Positions 8,426-16,826 of a stretch of DNA of 64,000 bases are shown piece by piece. The notes under the pieces are model-generated. The model saw nothing but the letters and a program-made list of their open reading frames with translations. It was not told the DNA's origin and did no database searches. The stretch comes from Paenibacillus sp. E222. GTDB lineage: Bacteria; Bacillota; Bacilli; Paenibacillales; Paenibacillaceae. The DNA is taken from NCBI RefSeq assembly GCF_013401555.1, contig NZ_CP058552.1, positions 2,914,001 to 2,978,000 of the forward strand. Reading direction: 5' to 3'. The position numbers and the translations under genes are program-made. Within the stretch, counting starts at the first letter, position 1; each line of letters opens with the position of its first letter.

Positions 8426-8887
8426 GTGAATATGAATGAAAAGCAAGTAACACTACAACGTATAACCAAGGAAAACAAATTAGCGTGCATTCAGCTTCAA
8501 CCGCGCGAAGACCAACTAAATTTGGTAGCAAGCAATGCAGATTCCTTAATACATGCGACGAAGGAGATCACCTCGAAGCCATATGGAATTTTTGCAGAGG
8601 ACCGTATGGTAGGCTTTATTTTATTTGATAATGAGATATATAATGATGGATATTATTGGATACTTCGATTCATGATTGATGAGAAATACCAGGGGAAAGG
8701 ATACGCCAAACTGGCGATCAAGGAAGTCATTCATAAGTTAAAAGAGAGAACCGATTGCAAGCAAATCAGGGTATCTCATGTGCCGCACAACAAGGTGGCA
8801 AACGCTTTATATAAGAAATCCGGGTTTCAGGAGACGGGTGAATTCGAGGAAAATGGTGACATCATATTAAGTTATTATATAAGTTGA
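8426..8887 (+). CDS. GNAT acetyltransferase, spermidine/PaiA-like (153 residues)
   Basis: Single-domain acetyltransferase. FMIDEKYQGKGYAKLAIKEV is the acetyl-CoA binding segment, and NKVANALYKKSGFQETGE is the typical C-terminal motif of the spermine/spermidine acetyltransferase-like branch. Starts at GTG 8426 behind AAGGGGAAA; an in-frame ATG at 8432 is a possible alternative. It lies 23 bases after another GNAT gene and 13 before the next, so the three may be co-transcribed. The substrate is unknown. Confidence 0.85.
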   Translation: MNMNEKQVTLQRITKENKLACIQLQPREDQLNLVASNADSLIHATKEITSKPYGIFAEDRMVGFILFDNEIYNDGYYWILRFMIDEKYQGKGYAKLAIKEVIHKLKERTDCKQIRVSHVPHNKVANALYKKSGFQETGEFEENGDIILSYYIS

Positions 8888-8900
8888 GGAGTGGAACCTG

Positions 8901-9329
8901 ATGATCAGAGAGGCCGAAGCAAGGGATGTCGAGGTTATTGAAAGGTTGTACAAAGAATTATTACCGAACAACCTGAATACGAAGGTACTGGCAGAGCGGA
9001 TAGAAGAAGTAAGGAATAATCCCAACAGTTTCTTATTCGTTTACGAAGTTGGTGATCAGGTTATTGGGACTGCGCATTTACATATTTGTCTGGATGCATT
9101 GGTGGAGAATAGACCGTTTGGCGTGGTTGAGCGGGTTATCATTACGGAGCATGTGCAGAGCAAGGGATATGGATCTGAACTTATGAAGTATATAGAGGAT
9201 GTATGCATACAGAAAAATTGTATAAAAGTGTTTCTCACCAGCGGTTCATCCAGATACGAGGCCCATGGCTTCTACACGAAGTTAGGATACGATGGGGAGT
9301 CTAGCAAGGCTTTTAAGAAATATTTATAA
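8901..9329 (+). CDS. GNAT acetyltransferase (142 residues)
   Basis: Third consecutive small acetyltransferase. VIITEHVQSKGYGSELMKYIED holds the acetyl-CoA loop (QSKGYG), and HGFYTKLGYDGESSKAFKKY is the usual C-terminal end. GAGGAG lies upstream of the ATG, about 11 bases away, so initiation may be weak. Downstream, at 9335-9348, is a 14-base perfect palindrome GATCAAGCTTGATC without a T run. The substrate is unknown. Confidence 0.85.
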   Translation: MIREAEARDVEVIERLYKELLPNNLNTKVLAERIEEVRNNPNSFLFVYEVGDQVIGTAHLHICLDALVENRPFGVVERVIITEHVQSKGYGSELMKYIEDVCIQKNCIKVFLTSGSSRYEAHGFYTKLGYDGESSKAFKKYL

Positions 9330-9395
9330 AACGGGATCAAGCTTGATCGTATATTCGTATCCATATTTTTTCTGAATTGATGGGAGGATGTATAG

Positions 9396-9806
9396 ATGAA
9401 AGACATGAACTATTATGAAACTTTTATTGCAGTAGCAGAAGATTGCCCTGTTAAAGTGGCAGAGATCCCCAAAGCCAAAAACGGCAGTAAAACCGTTCCA
9501 GTTATACAATATGAAATGATAGCAAACCACCCTTATCAATATACGCAAGAGGATGTCATGTTTGAAGTGTTCGCACAGCGCAATGATATACCCGACGAAA
9601 AAAGATCCATAGAGAGAACCAAGTTTTTCTCTAAGGGACAACCCTGTCTTCGTACTTCTTCGTTGGGTAAACGTTACGGTTGGGGCATTCATCATAATTC
9701 ACAAGGAAAAGTGGCGATCTACGCCGTTGAATCCGAAGCATATAAAGAGTTCTTAAACGATAGTAGTTTAAAACATGTAAAGGCGATGCGTTCGAGCCGT
9801 CAATAG
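9396..9806 (+). CDS. DUF6157-like small protein
   Basis: Cytoplasmic protein of 136 residues. The opening MNYYETFIAVAEDCPV, the KTVPVIQYEMI segment and YTQEDVMFEVFAQRNDI match what I remember of the DUF6157 family; function unknown. The C-terminal half has CLRTSSLGKRYGWGIH followed by an alternating strand. GGGAGG lies upstream of the ATG. It sits among acetyltransferase genes with no obvious functional partner. Confidence 0.7.
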   Translation: MKDMNYYETFIAVAEDCPVKVAEIPKAKNGSKTVPVIQYEMIANHPYQYTQEDVMFEVFAQRNDIPDEKRSIERTKFFSKGQPCLRTSSLGKRYGWGIHHNSQGKVAIYAVESEAYKEFLNDSSLKHVKAMRSSRQ

Positions 9807-9870
9807 CTCTATTTGTTGGAGCACCAATGCTAAGCAGTCAGAATTTAAAAGAGAACTATAGGGAGGCAGT

Positions 9871-10362
9871 ATGATAGTAGACCTCACTCCAGTAACATTG
9901 GCAGAGAAAAGTATGTTATCGAATCTGTATCAACTGTACCATTATGATTTCAGCGAATATACAAGCGAGGATATCAATCAAGAAGGTAAATACGATGTGA
10001 ATATTGACTTCATTTGGGAAGGGGATAAAAGGTGGAGGCCATATTTCATTATGATTTCTGGCACTATAGCCGGCTTTGTGATTGTACTACTTGAAAATTT
10101 AGATACCGATCCAGATCCTACACATGTAATCTATGACTTTATGATCCTGAAGAAGTTTAGAAGAAGTGGGGTTGGATATGCTGCTGCGATGCAGATATTT
10201 GAGTTATACAAAGCCAATTGGGCACTTGCTCAGATGGAGAGTAATACTCCTGCAATAGCGTTCTGGCAAAAGGTGTTAAAAGATTATACAAATGATCATT
10301 ATACGGAAACATTCAGAGACGATGCCAGAAAGTATATTCAGACATTTAGTACGAAGGAATAA
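9871..10362 (+). CDS. GNAT acetyltransferase (163 residues)
   Basis: Acetyltransferase-fold protein with an acidic N-terminus (LYHYDFSEY). The acetyl-CoA segment KKFRRSGVGYAAAMQIFE is followed by NTPAIAFWQKVLKDY. The pattern fits GNATs annotated as predicted acetyltransferases with a YDF/SEY motif. GGGAGG precedes the ATG. The next gene, a NUDIX hydrolase, begins 27 bases later on the same strand. The substrate is unknown. Confidence 0.85.
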   Translation: MIVDLTPVTLAEKSMLSNLYQLYHYDFSEYTSEDINQEGKYDVNIDFIWEGDKRWRPYFIMISGTIAGFVIVLLENLDTDPDPTHVIYDFMILKKFRRSGVGYAAAMQIFELYKANWALAQMESNTPAIAFWQKVLKDYTNDHYTETFRDDARKYIQTFSTKE

Positions 10363-10389
10363 AAACAAACATAGGTTAAGGAGAAAAAA

Positions 10390-10863
10390 ATGAATATTCG
10401 TTCTGTCTCACTAGCTATTTTGAGGAAAGAAGACCGCATTTTGGTTCAGGAAATTAACTTCCCGGATATTTCAACTACTTTCTACAGGCCTATTGGTGGA
10501 ACGATAGAGTTCGGTGAGAACAGTAAGAAAACTCTGATCAGGGAGCTCAAAGAAGAGTTGGATCAAGAGATCGAAGAGCCTCGATTAATTTCCGTTATTG
10601 AAAATATTTTTGGAATAGAAGATGAATTAGGTCATGAAATTGATTTTATCTATGAAGCATCATTTATAGATAAATCTCAATATAATCAGGAAGAATTTGT
10701 TGGATTAGAAGGTTCTATTCGCTATAAGGCATGTTGGAAACCGATCACTTATTTTTCAACAACAATGGATGATGTAAAGCTGGTACCTGATGGATTGCTG
10801 GATTTGTTATTGGAAAAAGAACTGGAAAATGGGTCTATGGTAAGGCATATAAGAACCAAGTAA
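10390..10863 (+). CDS. NUDIX hydrolase
   Basis: Hydrolyses a nucleoside diphosphate linked to another moiety. The NUDIX box is intact: GGTIEFGENSKKTLIRELKE followed by EL, fitting Gx5Ex7REUxEE. The protein has 157 residues, the size of a stand-alone NUDIX domain. AAGGAG lies upstream of the ATG. It sits between a GNAT gene and an unknown small gene (27-base spacings), probably in one transcript. The specific substrate is not predictable. Confidence 0.9.
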   Translation: MNIRSVSLAILRKEDRILVQEINFPDISTTFYRPIGGTIEFGENSKKTLIRELKEELDQEIEEPRLISVIENIFGIEDELGHEIDFIYEASFIDKSQYNQEEFVGLEGSIRYKACWKPITYFSTTMDDVKLVPDGLLDLLLEKELENGSMVRHIRTK

Positions 10864-10890
10864 GGGTGAGAAGAAGGCAGGAGGCAAGAG

Positions 10891-11352
10891 ATGCACGCTT
10901 TAACCAAAGAAATAACAGATACATTATTGGAAGCGATGGACACGTACAAAAGAATTGCACAAGAACTGATCGACAAATTGATCTCGGAAAACAGCCAGGC
11001 TGAAAAGGAAGAGATCATCAATGGAGCGTACTACTTGCTATCCAATGAAGAAGTAGTAAACGGTGAAGAATATTTGAGTGGAAAATGGCATTTCGATGTT
11101 CATGGAGAGCATTGCATGTTCGAGAATGCAGAAACAGGGCAAACGTTGGAGGTTTCCCTCGGCAGTATAGATGATGTGGGTAACATGGACCCTTATTTTT
11201 TTTATAACTATTTGAAATCCACTGCAAATTATGAACACCTGATTGCCTATTTCGAAAATCCCTTTGGGGATATGTTGGATTTTTTTGAAAGGTTGGCAGC
11301 CCAGAACGTGTTGATTCATGTTCATGGTGTTGAATATAGAAAGCTTCTTTAA
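10891..11352 (+). CDS. Small unknown protein, possibly DUF6896 family
   Basis: Cytoplasmic, 153 residues. A helical N-terminus (about 1-50) is followed by WHFDVHGEHCMFENAETGQTLEV, a pattern I tentatively link to DUF6896, and by MDPYFFYNYL. No catalytic motif is clear. Proteins of this size and build are sometimes annotated next to toxin systems, but no toxin is visible here. AGGCAGGAGG lies before the ATG. Last gene of the rightward group, convergent with the ArsR-type regulator. Confidence 0.6.
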   Translation: MHALTKEITDTLLEAMDTYKRIAQELIDKLISENSQAEKEEIINGAYYLLSNEEVVNGEEYLSGKWHFDVHGEHCMFENAETGQTLEVSLGSIDDVGNMDPYFFYNYLKSTANYEHLIAYFENPFGDMLDFFERLAAQNVLIHVHGVEYRKLL

Positions 11353-11366
11353 CTGCGTACAGCAGT

Positions 11367-11410
11367 ATCCCGTTCATTCAAGGGAATGCGTTTGAAGAGA
11401 AGAACGGGAT
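11367..11410. terminator. Possible shared terminator between convergent genes
   Basis: ATCCCGTTC and GAACGGGAT form a nine-base stem with a long 26-base loop. No good T run follows, so this is weak. Confidence 0.35.
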
Positions 11411-11434
11411 TAATCGTTATTACATAAAGAAAGA

Positions 11435-12337
11435 TTAGCGTTGTACGCGTATGACAATATCTTGGTCATGATTGCCGAACCCGGAACCATAGATTGTTAA
11501 TCCCCCGACGTTAGTCCCCTCCTCGTCAACCGTGAAACGAAGTGTCCAGAAGGGTTGCTCCAGTTGGGTATCCTCAATCTTCACGTCTGACATCCACTCT
11601 CCATCCATATACGTACCCGAGCTATCAACACGAATTGTCTTTAATAATCCATATTGATTCACATTACGATGCCACCATGTTGGCGTATATTTGCCTCGAG
11701 CAGCTCTTCCGAAGTCAGCTGGGCTTGTCCACGTTCCTAGCGAAATACCGTTAAACGTAAATCGGATATCGGATGGCCAATGATCTCTTAAACCCGGGGC
11801 TTCAGAAGCCAGTTCCACTGAAATCTCAATGGCGCTAGCAGTCTCATCAGGAAGCATATAGTTAGGCGTTTTGTATTCGACATAACCTCTTCCGAACCAG
11901 AGGATGGCAGCGTGAACCCGCTCAGGATCAAGAAAGTAGCGTGGGTCGTCCCAGACTCCAATTTCTTTCTCGTGCGTCCCAAGACCACAGGTAGGATGAA
12001 CTTCAAATGCAGTATAGTGCCCCACTGAAATGGTCTGTTCTCTAATTCTTGCTGTCCGACTGGCGGAGGGCAGTTCGATCTCGATGTTATTTTGTTTGAG
12101 GAAACATAATTTGTGCGTGCCTCCATTCAGGCGTATCCTACGGCTATCGATCAGTCCAGCTTGCTCAAGCTTTCGTATGTGCATCGTGACGATGGAGGGG
12201 CTAAGTTCTAACGCAGCCGCAATATCCTTCACATTCATTTCGCTATCTGCAATCATATCCATGATTCTCCATCTAACCTCGCTTGCCAGCGCTTCGTATA
12301 ACGGTATGAATTTTGGATCTCCGTTCGCTTTGATCAT
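11435..12337 (-). CDS. ArsR-type winged-helix transcriptional regulator
   Basis: DNA-binding regulator of 300 residues. The N-terminal 85 residues form an ArsR-like winged helix (YEALASEVRWRIMDMI, then VKDIAAALELSPSIVTMHIRKLEQAGLI). The remaining 210 residues are beta-rich, have no metal-site cysteines, and probably sense a ligand. I place the start at ATG 12337, since AGGAGAT (12345-12351) precedes it; a frame open to 12373 lacks a site. It is divergent from the GH43 beta-xylosidase gene and most likely controls it through the inverted repeat in the shared promoter region. Confidence 0.8.
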   Translation of the reverse strand: MIKANGDPKFIPLYEALASEVRWRIMDMIADSEMNVKDIAAALELSPSIVTMHIRKLEQAGLIDSRRIRLNGGTHKLCFLKQNNIEIELPSASRTARIREQTISVGHYTAFEVHPTCGLGTHEKEIGVWDDPRYFLDPERVHAAILWFGRGYVEYKTPNYMLPDETASAIEISVELASEAPGLRDHWPSDIRFTFNGISLGTWTSPADFGRAARGKYTPTWWHRNVNQYGLLKTIRVDSSGTYMDGEWMSDVKIEDTQLEQPFWTLRFTVDEEGTNVGGLTIYGSGFGNHDQDIVIRVQR

Positions 12338-12380
12338 CCTTAACCATCTCCTAACCCGATCTATTGAAATCATATATATA

Positions 12381-12398
12381 TTAATTTAATGAAATTAA
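12381..12398. promoter_or_regulatory. Candidate operator between the ArsR-type and GH43 genes
   Basis: Perfect dyad TTAATTT AATG AAATTAA in the AT-rich divergent region, 44 bases from the regulator start. Such a symmetric site suits a dimeric winged-helix protein. Confidence 0.5.
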
Positions 12399-12514
12399 CT
12401 TGACCCTTCAACTCTAACGCATTGAAAGAATGATTGCGATAGTGTTTAATTTTTTTATCTGCTTATGAAGTTGGATTCTTAAATATGTGAATTAGAGAAA
12501 AAGAGGTGCCTCAA

Positions 12515-14005
12515 ATGAAATACAATAATCCGGTCATTAAAGGGTTTTATCCAGATCCAAGCATCTGCAAGGTGAATGACACTTATTATCTGGTGTGCAG
12601 TTCTTTTCAGTATTTTCCGGGTGTCCCGCTTTTTGAAAGCAAAGATTTATTGAACTGGACGCAAATCGGTCACTGTTTAACCCGAAAAAGCCAGATTCAT
12701 CTGGAAACGGTGAGCAGCTCGGGAGGTGTCTTCGCCCCTACAATTCGATACAACAACGGGCGATTCTATATGACCACGACGAACGACACCACGCGTCAGA
12801 ATTTCTATATATGGACTGATGATATATACGGGGAGTGGTCAGAACCGATTATGGTGGATCAAGGGGGAATCGATCCGGATTTGTATTTTGAAGACGGTAA
12901 GGCCTTCTTTATGAGCAACGGAACCGACGATGAAGGAATTGGGGGAATCATTCAGTGTGAAATTGACATTGAAACAGGTCACAAAAAGACCCCAAGTCGC
13001 TCAGTATGGCAAGGATCAGGCGGACGTTATCTGGAAAGCCCACATTTGTATAAAATGAATGGTTACTATTACCTCATGGCATCTGAAGGCGGAACCGAAT
13101 ACGGTCATATGGTCACATATGCGAGGGGAGATTCTCCTTCCGGTCCTTTCGAGCCTTATGCCAAGAATCCTGTTCTGACCAACCGTAATCTAGGTGGTTA
13201 TGAACTGCAGGGGGTTGGCCATGGCGACCTGATTCAGGACGAGGCAGGCAACTGGTGGATTTTCCATTTGGGATTCCGTCAGAGTGGACAGTGGCTAACC
13301 TATCATCATCTGGGCCGGGAAGTATTCCTTACGCCAGTTACCTTTGACGAGGAAGGCTGGTTTACGGCAGGACATAAAGGTACAACGCTTATGAGTTTTG
13401 ACACTGATCGTATTTCCGACATAGTCATTCAACAAGAGAAGAAAAGCTATACGTTTGAGAACACGGATTGGAATCTGGACTGGTGTTTTCTTCGTCATCC
13501 CAATACAGAAAATTATTTGTTAGAGCAAGGCAACGTAAAGTTAAAAGGAACCGAAGTGACACTGGATGTTCCAGCATCCCCGACATTCATTGGCCTACGT
13601 CAAAAAGACTTTGACGCGACCATCTCTGTTGATGTCAGTCTTACGAACGGCGAGGCAGGCATCACCATCTACATGGATGAACAGCACCATTATGACTTGG
13701 CCATTCGCAAAGAACAGGGCGTGTATAAGGTAATTGAGCGTCTGAATATTGGGGATATCAAATCAGTCGAAAATGAAGTGGAATTGGGAAATGATCACCA
13801 GGCCACATTAATGATACAGGCAAGCCATGAGCGCTACAGCTTCCTGATTCATGCGGATGGCAAGGACAACCTCCTAGGGACAGCGCAGACGAAATACCTT
13901 TCCTCAGAAGTTGCCGGGGGATTTACAGGGGTGCTAATTGGTCTATACGCGAGTGGCGAAGGTTCTGTGGCTGAGTTTTCTAAATTTAAGTGTGATTATC
14001 TTTGA
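12515..14005 (+). CDS. GH43 beta-xylosidase
   Basis: Intracellular glycosidase that releases xylose (or arabinose) from xylo-oligosaccharides; 496 residues, no signal peptide. The five-bladed propeller carries the GH43 triad: base D14 in GFYPDPS, pKa modulator D120 in GGIDPDLYFED, acid E174 in RYLESPHLYK. A C-terminal beta-sandwich (about 320-496) ends in GLYASGEGSVAEFSKF, as in XynB-type enzymes. ATG 12515 is chosen over the in-frame GTG at 12506 because the GTG lies within the ribosome site AGAGGTG. Transcribed away from an ArsR-type regulator, with no transporter alongside. Confidence 0.93.
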   Translation: MKYNNPVIKGFYPDPSICKVNDTYYLVCSSFQYFPGVPLFESKDLLNWTQIGHCLTRKSQIHLETVSSSGGVFAPTIRYNNGRFYMTTTNDTTRQNFYIWTDDIYGEWSEPIMVDQGGIDPDLYFEDGKAFFMSNGTDDEGIGGIIQCEIDIETGHKKTPSRSVWQGSGGRYLESPHLYKMNGYYYLMASEGGTEYGHMVTYARGDSPSGPFEPYAKNPVLTNRNLGGYELQGVGHGDLIQDEAGNWWIFHLGFRQSGQWLTYHHLGREVFLTPVTFDEEGWFTAGHKGTTLMSFDTDRISDIVIQQEKKSYTFENTDWNLDWCFLRHPNTENYLLEQGNVKLKGTEVTLDVPASPTFIGLRQKDFDATISVDVSLTNGEAGITIYMDEQHHYDLAIRKEQGVYKVIERLNIGDIKSVENEVELGNDHQATLMIQASHERYSFLIHADGKDNLLGTAQTKYLSSEVAGGFTGVLIGLYASGEGSVAEFSKFKCDYL

Positions 14006-14012
14006 AAAGGTA

Positions 14013-14045
14013 AGGGGAGGGACTTTTGTTCCTTCTCTTTTTTTA
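14013..14045 (+). terminator. Terminator after the GH43 gene
   Basis: AGGGGAGGGA pairs with TTCCTTCTCT through several G-T wobbles, then a long T run. Confidence 0.6.
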
Positions 14046-14188
14046 CTTGCGTTAATATATAGAATAGGAAAGGTATTAGTTGTAAAAAGAGAAGCGTAAT
14101 GATAGCGATGTGGGTCTTGCCTAAATATAATCAAAGAATCTTCGATAGACTCGCACATCGTTATGATATCAGGAAGAGGTGTTTAAAC

Positions 14189-14758
14189 GTGAAAATAAAA
14201 TATGAAATGCCTGAATCATTAGTAGACATCGTCCGAATAGATAAGGAACTACGTGAACGACATGATAGAACCTTACAGGATTATGTGGGTTTTTATATTC
14301 GTTTTAATAATGATGATGATAGGTACTACTGTACCCCAGATGATGCCATCGTATTTGGAAAAACAGGGGTAGATGGTGATCACTTTGCTTTTTTAACGTT
14401 TAACGGATCAATTAGCGATCTGGAAAAAGCTCCTATTATTTTTATTCAGCCAATGGCATCGGGTAATCAAGTAACTTTAGTAGCCAGAAATCTCAAGGAT
14501 TTTTTAGCTGTATTCATTAATCTCAAGGAAATTTATGTTTTGGAACGATTTCGATTTTATAAGAACAAATTAGATTTTATTAATGACTATAATGATAACT
14601 ACTTAAAAGATATAAGGTTGAGAGAGAATGATAGTAATTTTATCAATGATCTATTAAGGAGGAATGTCAAAGGTATAGTAAATATTGATGATGTATACGA
14701 ATACATTACTGAGTTAAAGAAACAAATAAAACTAGAAATATATGATGATGATTTTTAG
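14189..14758 (+). CDS. Hypothetical cytoplasmic protein (189 residues)
   Basis: Not recognised. The start is GTG 14189, set by AGGAAGAGGTG seven bases upstream; the longer open frame from 14099 has no site. The protein is acidic and AT-rich in codon use compared with its neighbours. Its N-terminal half has a mixed alpha/beta pattern containing FGKTGVDGDHFAFLTF and APIIFIQPMASGNQVTLVAR, and the C-terminal half is helical and rich in Asn/Asp (FINDYNDNYLKD). The fold pattern vaguely recalls immunity-type SUKH proteins, but I cannot support that. The codon bias suggests horizontal arrival. Confidence 0.65.
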   Translation: MKIKYEMPESLVDIVRIDKELRERHDRTLQDYVGFYIRFNNDDDRYYCTPDDAIVFGKTGVDGDHFAFLTFNGSISDLEKAPIIFIQPMASGNQVTLVARNLKDFLAVFINLKEIYVLERFRFYKNKLDFINDYNDNYLKDIRLRENDSNFINDLLRRNVKGIVNIDDVYEYITELKKQIKLEIYDDDF

Positions 14759-14870
14759 TTTTCGGATGACAGGTGTAGTCTAGTGGATTTAATAATTTAA
14801 ATTGCGACAAAAGTATTGAAAGACTTGTTGTTCCTTATATAGCTGGATTAGATAATTAAGGGAGGACTGC

Positions 14871-15416
14871 ATGGAAGATCAATGGAGAATTGCAACGTAT
14901 GATCCTTCTTGGAGGCACATGTTCCTTGATACCGGGATAAAATTAAGAGAGGCGTTGGGTGAAAAGGTTGTGCGGATTGACCATGTTGGATCAACTTCCG
15001 TCTTCGGCATGGATGCCAAGCCAATCATAGATATACAAATTTCCGTATCTGATTATGATGGTTTGCTTAACTACAAAAACGAAATTGAAGCGGTCGGTTT
15101 CATATTCAGAGAAGAAAATTCGGATAAAACCAAGCGATATTTTCGTGAAGTACCCGGAAGCAGGAGAACACATATACACGTAAGGAAAGCTGGGAGTTTC
15201 TCTGAGCAGATGAACTTGCTTTTTAGAGATTATTTGAGGGAACATCCAGCGGATCGATTGAAATATGCGGAAGAGAAGCACAGGCTTATGGCATTATACA
15301 AGGACCAGCGGCCAAAATACGTGGAAGGCAAAGGACCGATGGTGTGGAGCATATTAGAGAAAGCTCATCTATGGTCCCAAGAAATCGGGTGGCAACCGGG
15401 AGAATCTGACGCATAG
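14871..15416 (+). CDS. GrpB family nucleotidyltransferase-fold protein (UPF0157)
   Basis: 181 residues. The signature RIDHVGSTSVFGMDAKPIID near residue 40 is the GrpB/UPF0157 mark, resembling a nucleotidyltransferase G-S and D-x-D arrangement. THIHVRKAGS and FRDYLREHPADRLKYAEEK are the conserved C-terminal part. The biochemical role is unknown for the family; in some proteins the domain is fused to dephospho-CoA kinase. GGGAGGAC precedes the ATG. Neighbours are unrelated small genes. Confidence 0.9.
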   Translation: MEDQWRIATYDPSWRHMFLDTGIKLREALGEKVVRIDHVGSTSVFGMDAKPIIDIQISVSDYDGLLNYKNEIEAVGFIFREENSDKTKRYFREVPGSRRTHIHVRKAGSFSEQMNLLFRDYLREHPADRLKYAEEKHRLMALYKDQRPKYVEGKGPMVWSILEKAHLWSQEIGWQPGESDA

Positions 15417-15457
15417 GAACATTCATTGTATATGGATAACCTTACGGGAGTGGTGAG

Positions 15458-15880
15458 ATGAACATTGGAAGAAAGCTGCTGACGACCGTTCTAACCATCA
15501 TTAGTTTTACTTTAATTGCAAGTATAATATCCATGAATCAATCTTACAGCTTTGATTTTTATATTCTTGTTTATCTTGTATATGCGACTCCCCTGATCAC
15601 ATTGATCGGGCTACCGTTATCCTTATTGGTGGATTATCTGTTGAGCAGATCTCGTTTCGGAAATTATGTCATTTATCTAAGTTTGAGAATACTGGGTTAC
15701 GCATGTGCTGGAGTCTTAGGTATGTATATCTATTATTTGCTCATGGGCGCGGGAGAAGAAATTATAAATTTTAAAGAGTCGATAGTATTGACCTTATTTG
15801 GCGTTCTAGCTGCTATACTATTTGTGTTGATCGATCTGGGATTGGAAGGTTTGTTAACGGTGCGAAAACGAAAGACGTAG
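15458..15880 (+). CDS. Small membrane protein, four predicted helices
   Basis: Not recognised. 140 residues with hydrophobic segments at about 8-25, 31-53, 65-90 and 105-130, and a short basic tail RKRKT that should face the cytoplasm. GGGAGTGGTGAG precedes the ATG. It lies 41 bases after the grpB-like gene and may share its transcript. No motif suggests transport or catalysis. Confidence 0.65.
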   Translation: MNIGRKLLTTVLTIISFTLIASIISMNQSYSFDFYILVYLVYATPLITLIGLPLSLLVDYLLSRSRFGNYVIYLSLRILGYACAGVLGMYIYYLLMGAGEEIINFKESIVLTLFGVLAAILFVLIDLGLEGLLTVRKRKT

Positions 15881-15925
15881 TCATACAATTGCTGATTTAA
15901 TATTATTTTTCAGGAGGAATATAAG

Positions 15926-16453
15926 ATGCCAACCCACTGTGCAATTCTTGTTATCGATGTTCAGGTAGCCATGTTCGATGAATCAGATCCCGTATATCAG
16001 GGGGACGTATTGCTTCAGAAAATACAACACGTCATTTCCAAGGCTCGGCAAAAAGGTCACTCCGTTATCTACATTCAGCACAGTGAAGGAGCAGGCAGTC
16101 CCCTTGAGCGTGGAACGGCAGGTTGGGCGATTCATCCGTCCATTGCGCCAATCACGGGTGACCTTGTTATTGAAAAGCAAACACCGGATTCGTTTCACGA
16201 AACAGATCTTAATCTGAAATTGCAAGAAAACGGAGTGACGGATCTTATTCTGACTGGCATGCAGACGGAGATATGCGTGGATACGACTTGTCGTAGAGCA
16301 AGTAGCCTTGGCTATGCACTAACCTTGGTTCGTGATGCTCACAGCACATGGAATTCCAACATTCTTCAGGCTGAACAGATTATAGAACATCACAATTCGG
16401 TTCTGAGCATGTTTGCGAATGTGGTGGATACCGAAAATATACTGAATGGATGA
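15926..16453 (+). CDS. Isochorismatase-like cysteine hydrolase
   Basis: 175-residue hydrolase of the isochorismatase/nicotinamidase fold. The catalytic triad is visible: D11 in VIDVQ, K84 in VIEKQTPDSF, C117 in GMQTEICVDTT. The cis-peptide region before the cysteine (LTGMQTE) is typical. Substrates in this group are small amides or ureido compounds; none can be assigned. AGGAGG precedes the ATG. The next gene starts six bases after the stop, so they are coupled. Confidence 0.88.
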   Translation: MPTHCAILVIDVQVAMFDESDPVYQGDVLLQKIQHVISKARQKGHSVIYIQHSEGAGSPLERGTAGWAIHPSIAPITGDLVIEKQTPDSFHETDLNLKLQENGVTDLILTGMQTEICVDTTCRRASSLGYALTLVRDAHSTWNSNILQAEQIIEHHNSVLSMFANVVDTENILNG

Positions 16454-16459
16454 GATGAA

Positions 16460-16744
16460 TTGACGTTTAATAAAAGAATATTTAATCTTTCGGCTTGGAT
16501 TGCCGTGTTAGCTGTGATCTGTATTCCAGGAACAGCCTATACGGAGGGGACTTTACGGACAGAGTATGGTTTTCCTTTGCGGTTCTTTACTGATTATCAT
16601 TATAAGAAACCGGATGATACAATCTGGTTTCTTTCCACTATAAATGTGAATGCTCTTCTTTATCTGTTTAATGTCCTGTTTATATACGCTGGAATTCACG
16701 TTTTACTCTATGTAAAGAAGAGGATGACGAAGCCAAAAGAGTAG
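16460..16744 (+). CDS. Small two-helix membrane protein
   Basis: Not recognised. 94 residues with hydrophobic segments at about 9-27 (ending near PGTAYTEG) and 60-83, and a basic C-terminus. Starts at TTG 16460, six bases after the preceding stop, with GGATGAG as the only ribosome site, so it is probably translated by coupling. A clear terminator follows, making it the last gene of a short operon. Confidence 0.55.
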   Translation: MTFNKRIFNLSAWIAVLAVICIPGTAYTEGTLRTEYGFPLRFFTDYHYKKPDDTIWFLSTINVNALLYLFNVLFIYAGIHVLLYVKKRMTKPKE

Positions 16745-16745
16745 G

Positions 16746-16776
16746 GAGCTGCGACAATCGCGGCTCTTTTATTTTT
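16746..16776 (+). terminator. Terminator after the two-helix membrane gene
   Basis: GAGCTGCGA CAA TCGCGGCTC stem with one wobble, then TTTTATTTTT. Confidence 0.9.
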
Positions 16777-16777
16777 A

Positions 16778-16800
16778 CCATATCATGGGTTATGATAGAA
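16778..16800 (+). promoter_or_regulatory. Promoter-like sequence, third, diverged copy
   Basis: Shares CCAnATnnTGGGTTATGAT with the copies at 5707 and 7949 and, like the one at 7949, stands right after a terminator and before an acetyltransferase gene. Confidence 0.4.
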
Positions 16801-16826
16801 GGCACGAAGAGATTGGGGATGATGAT

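Noticed and set aside
9335..9348. Palindrome GATCAAGCTTGATC after a GNAT gene
   Set aside because: No T run and too short for a terminator; it could be chance, so it is not called as a site.
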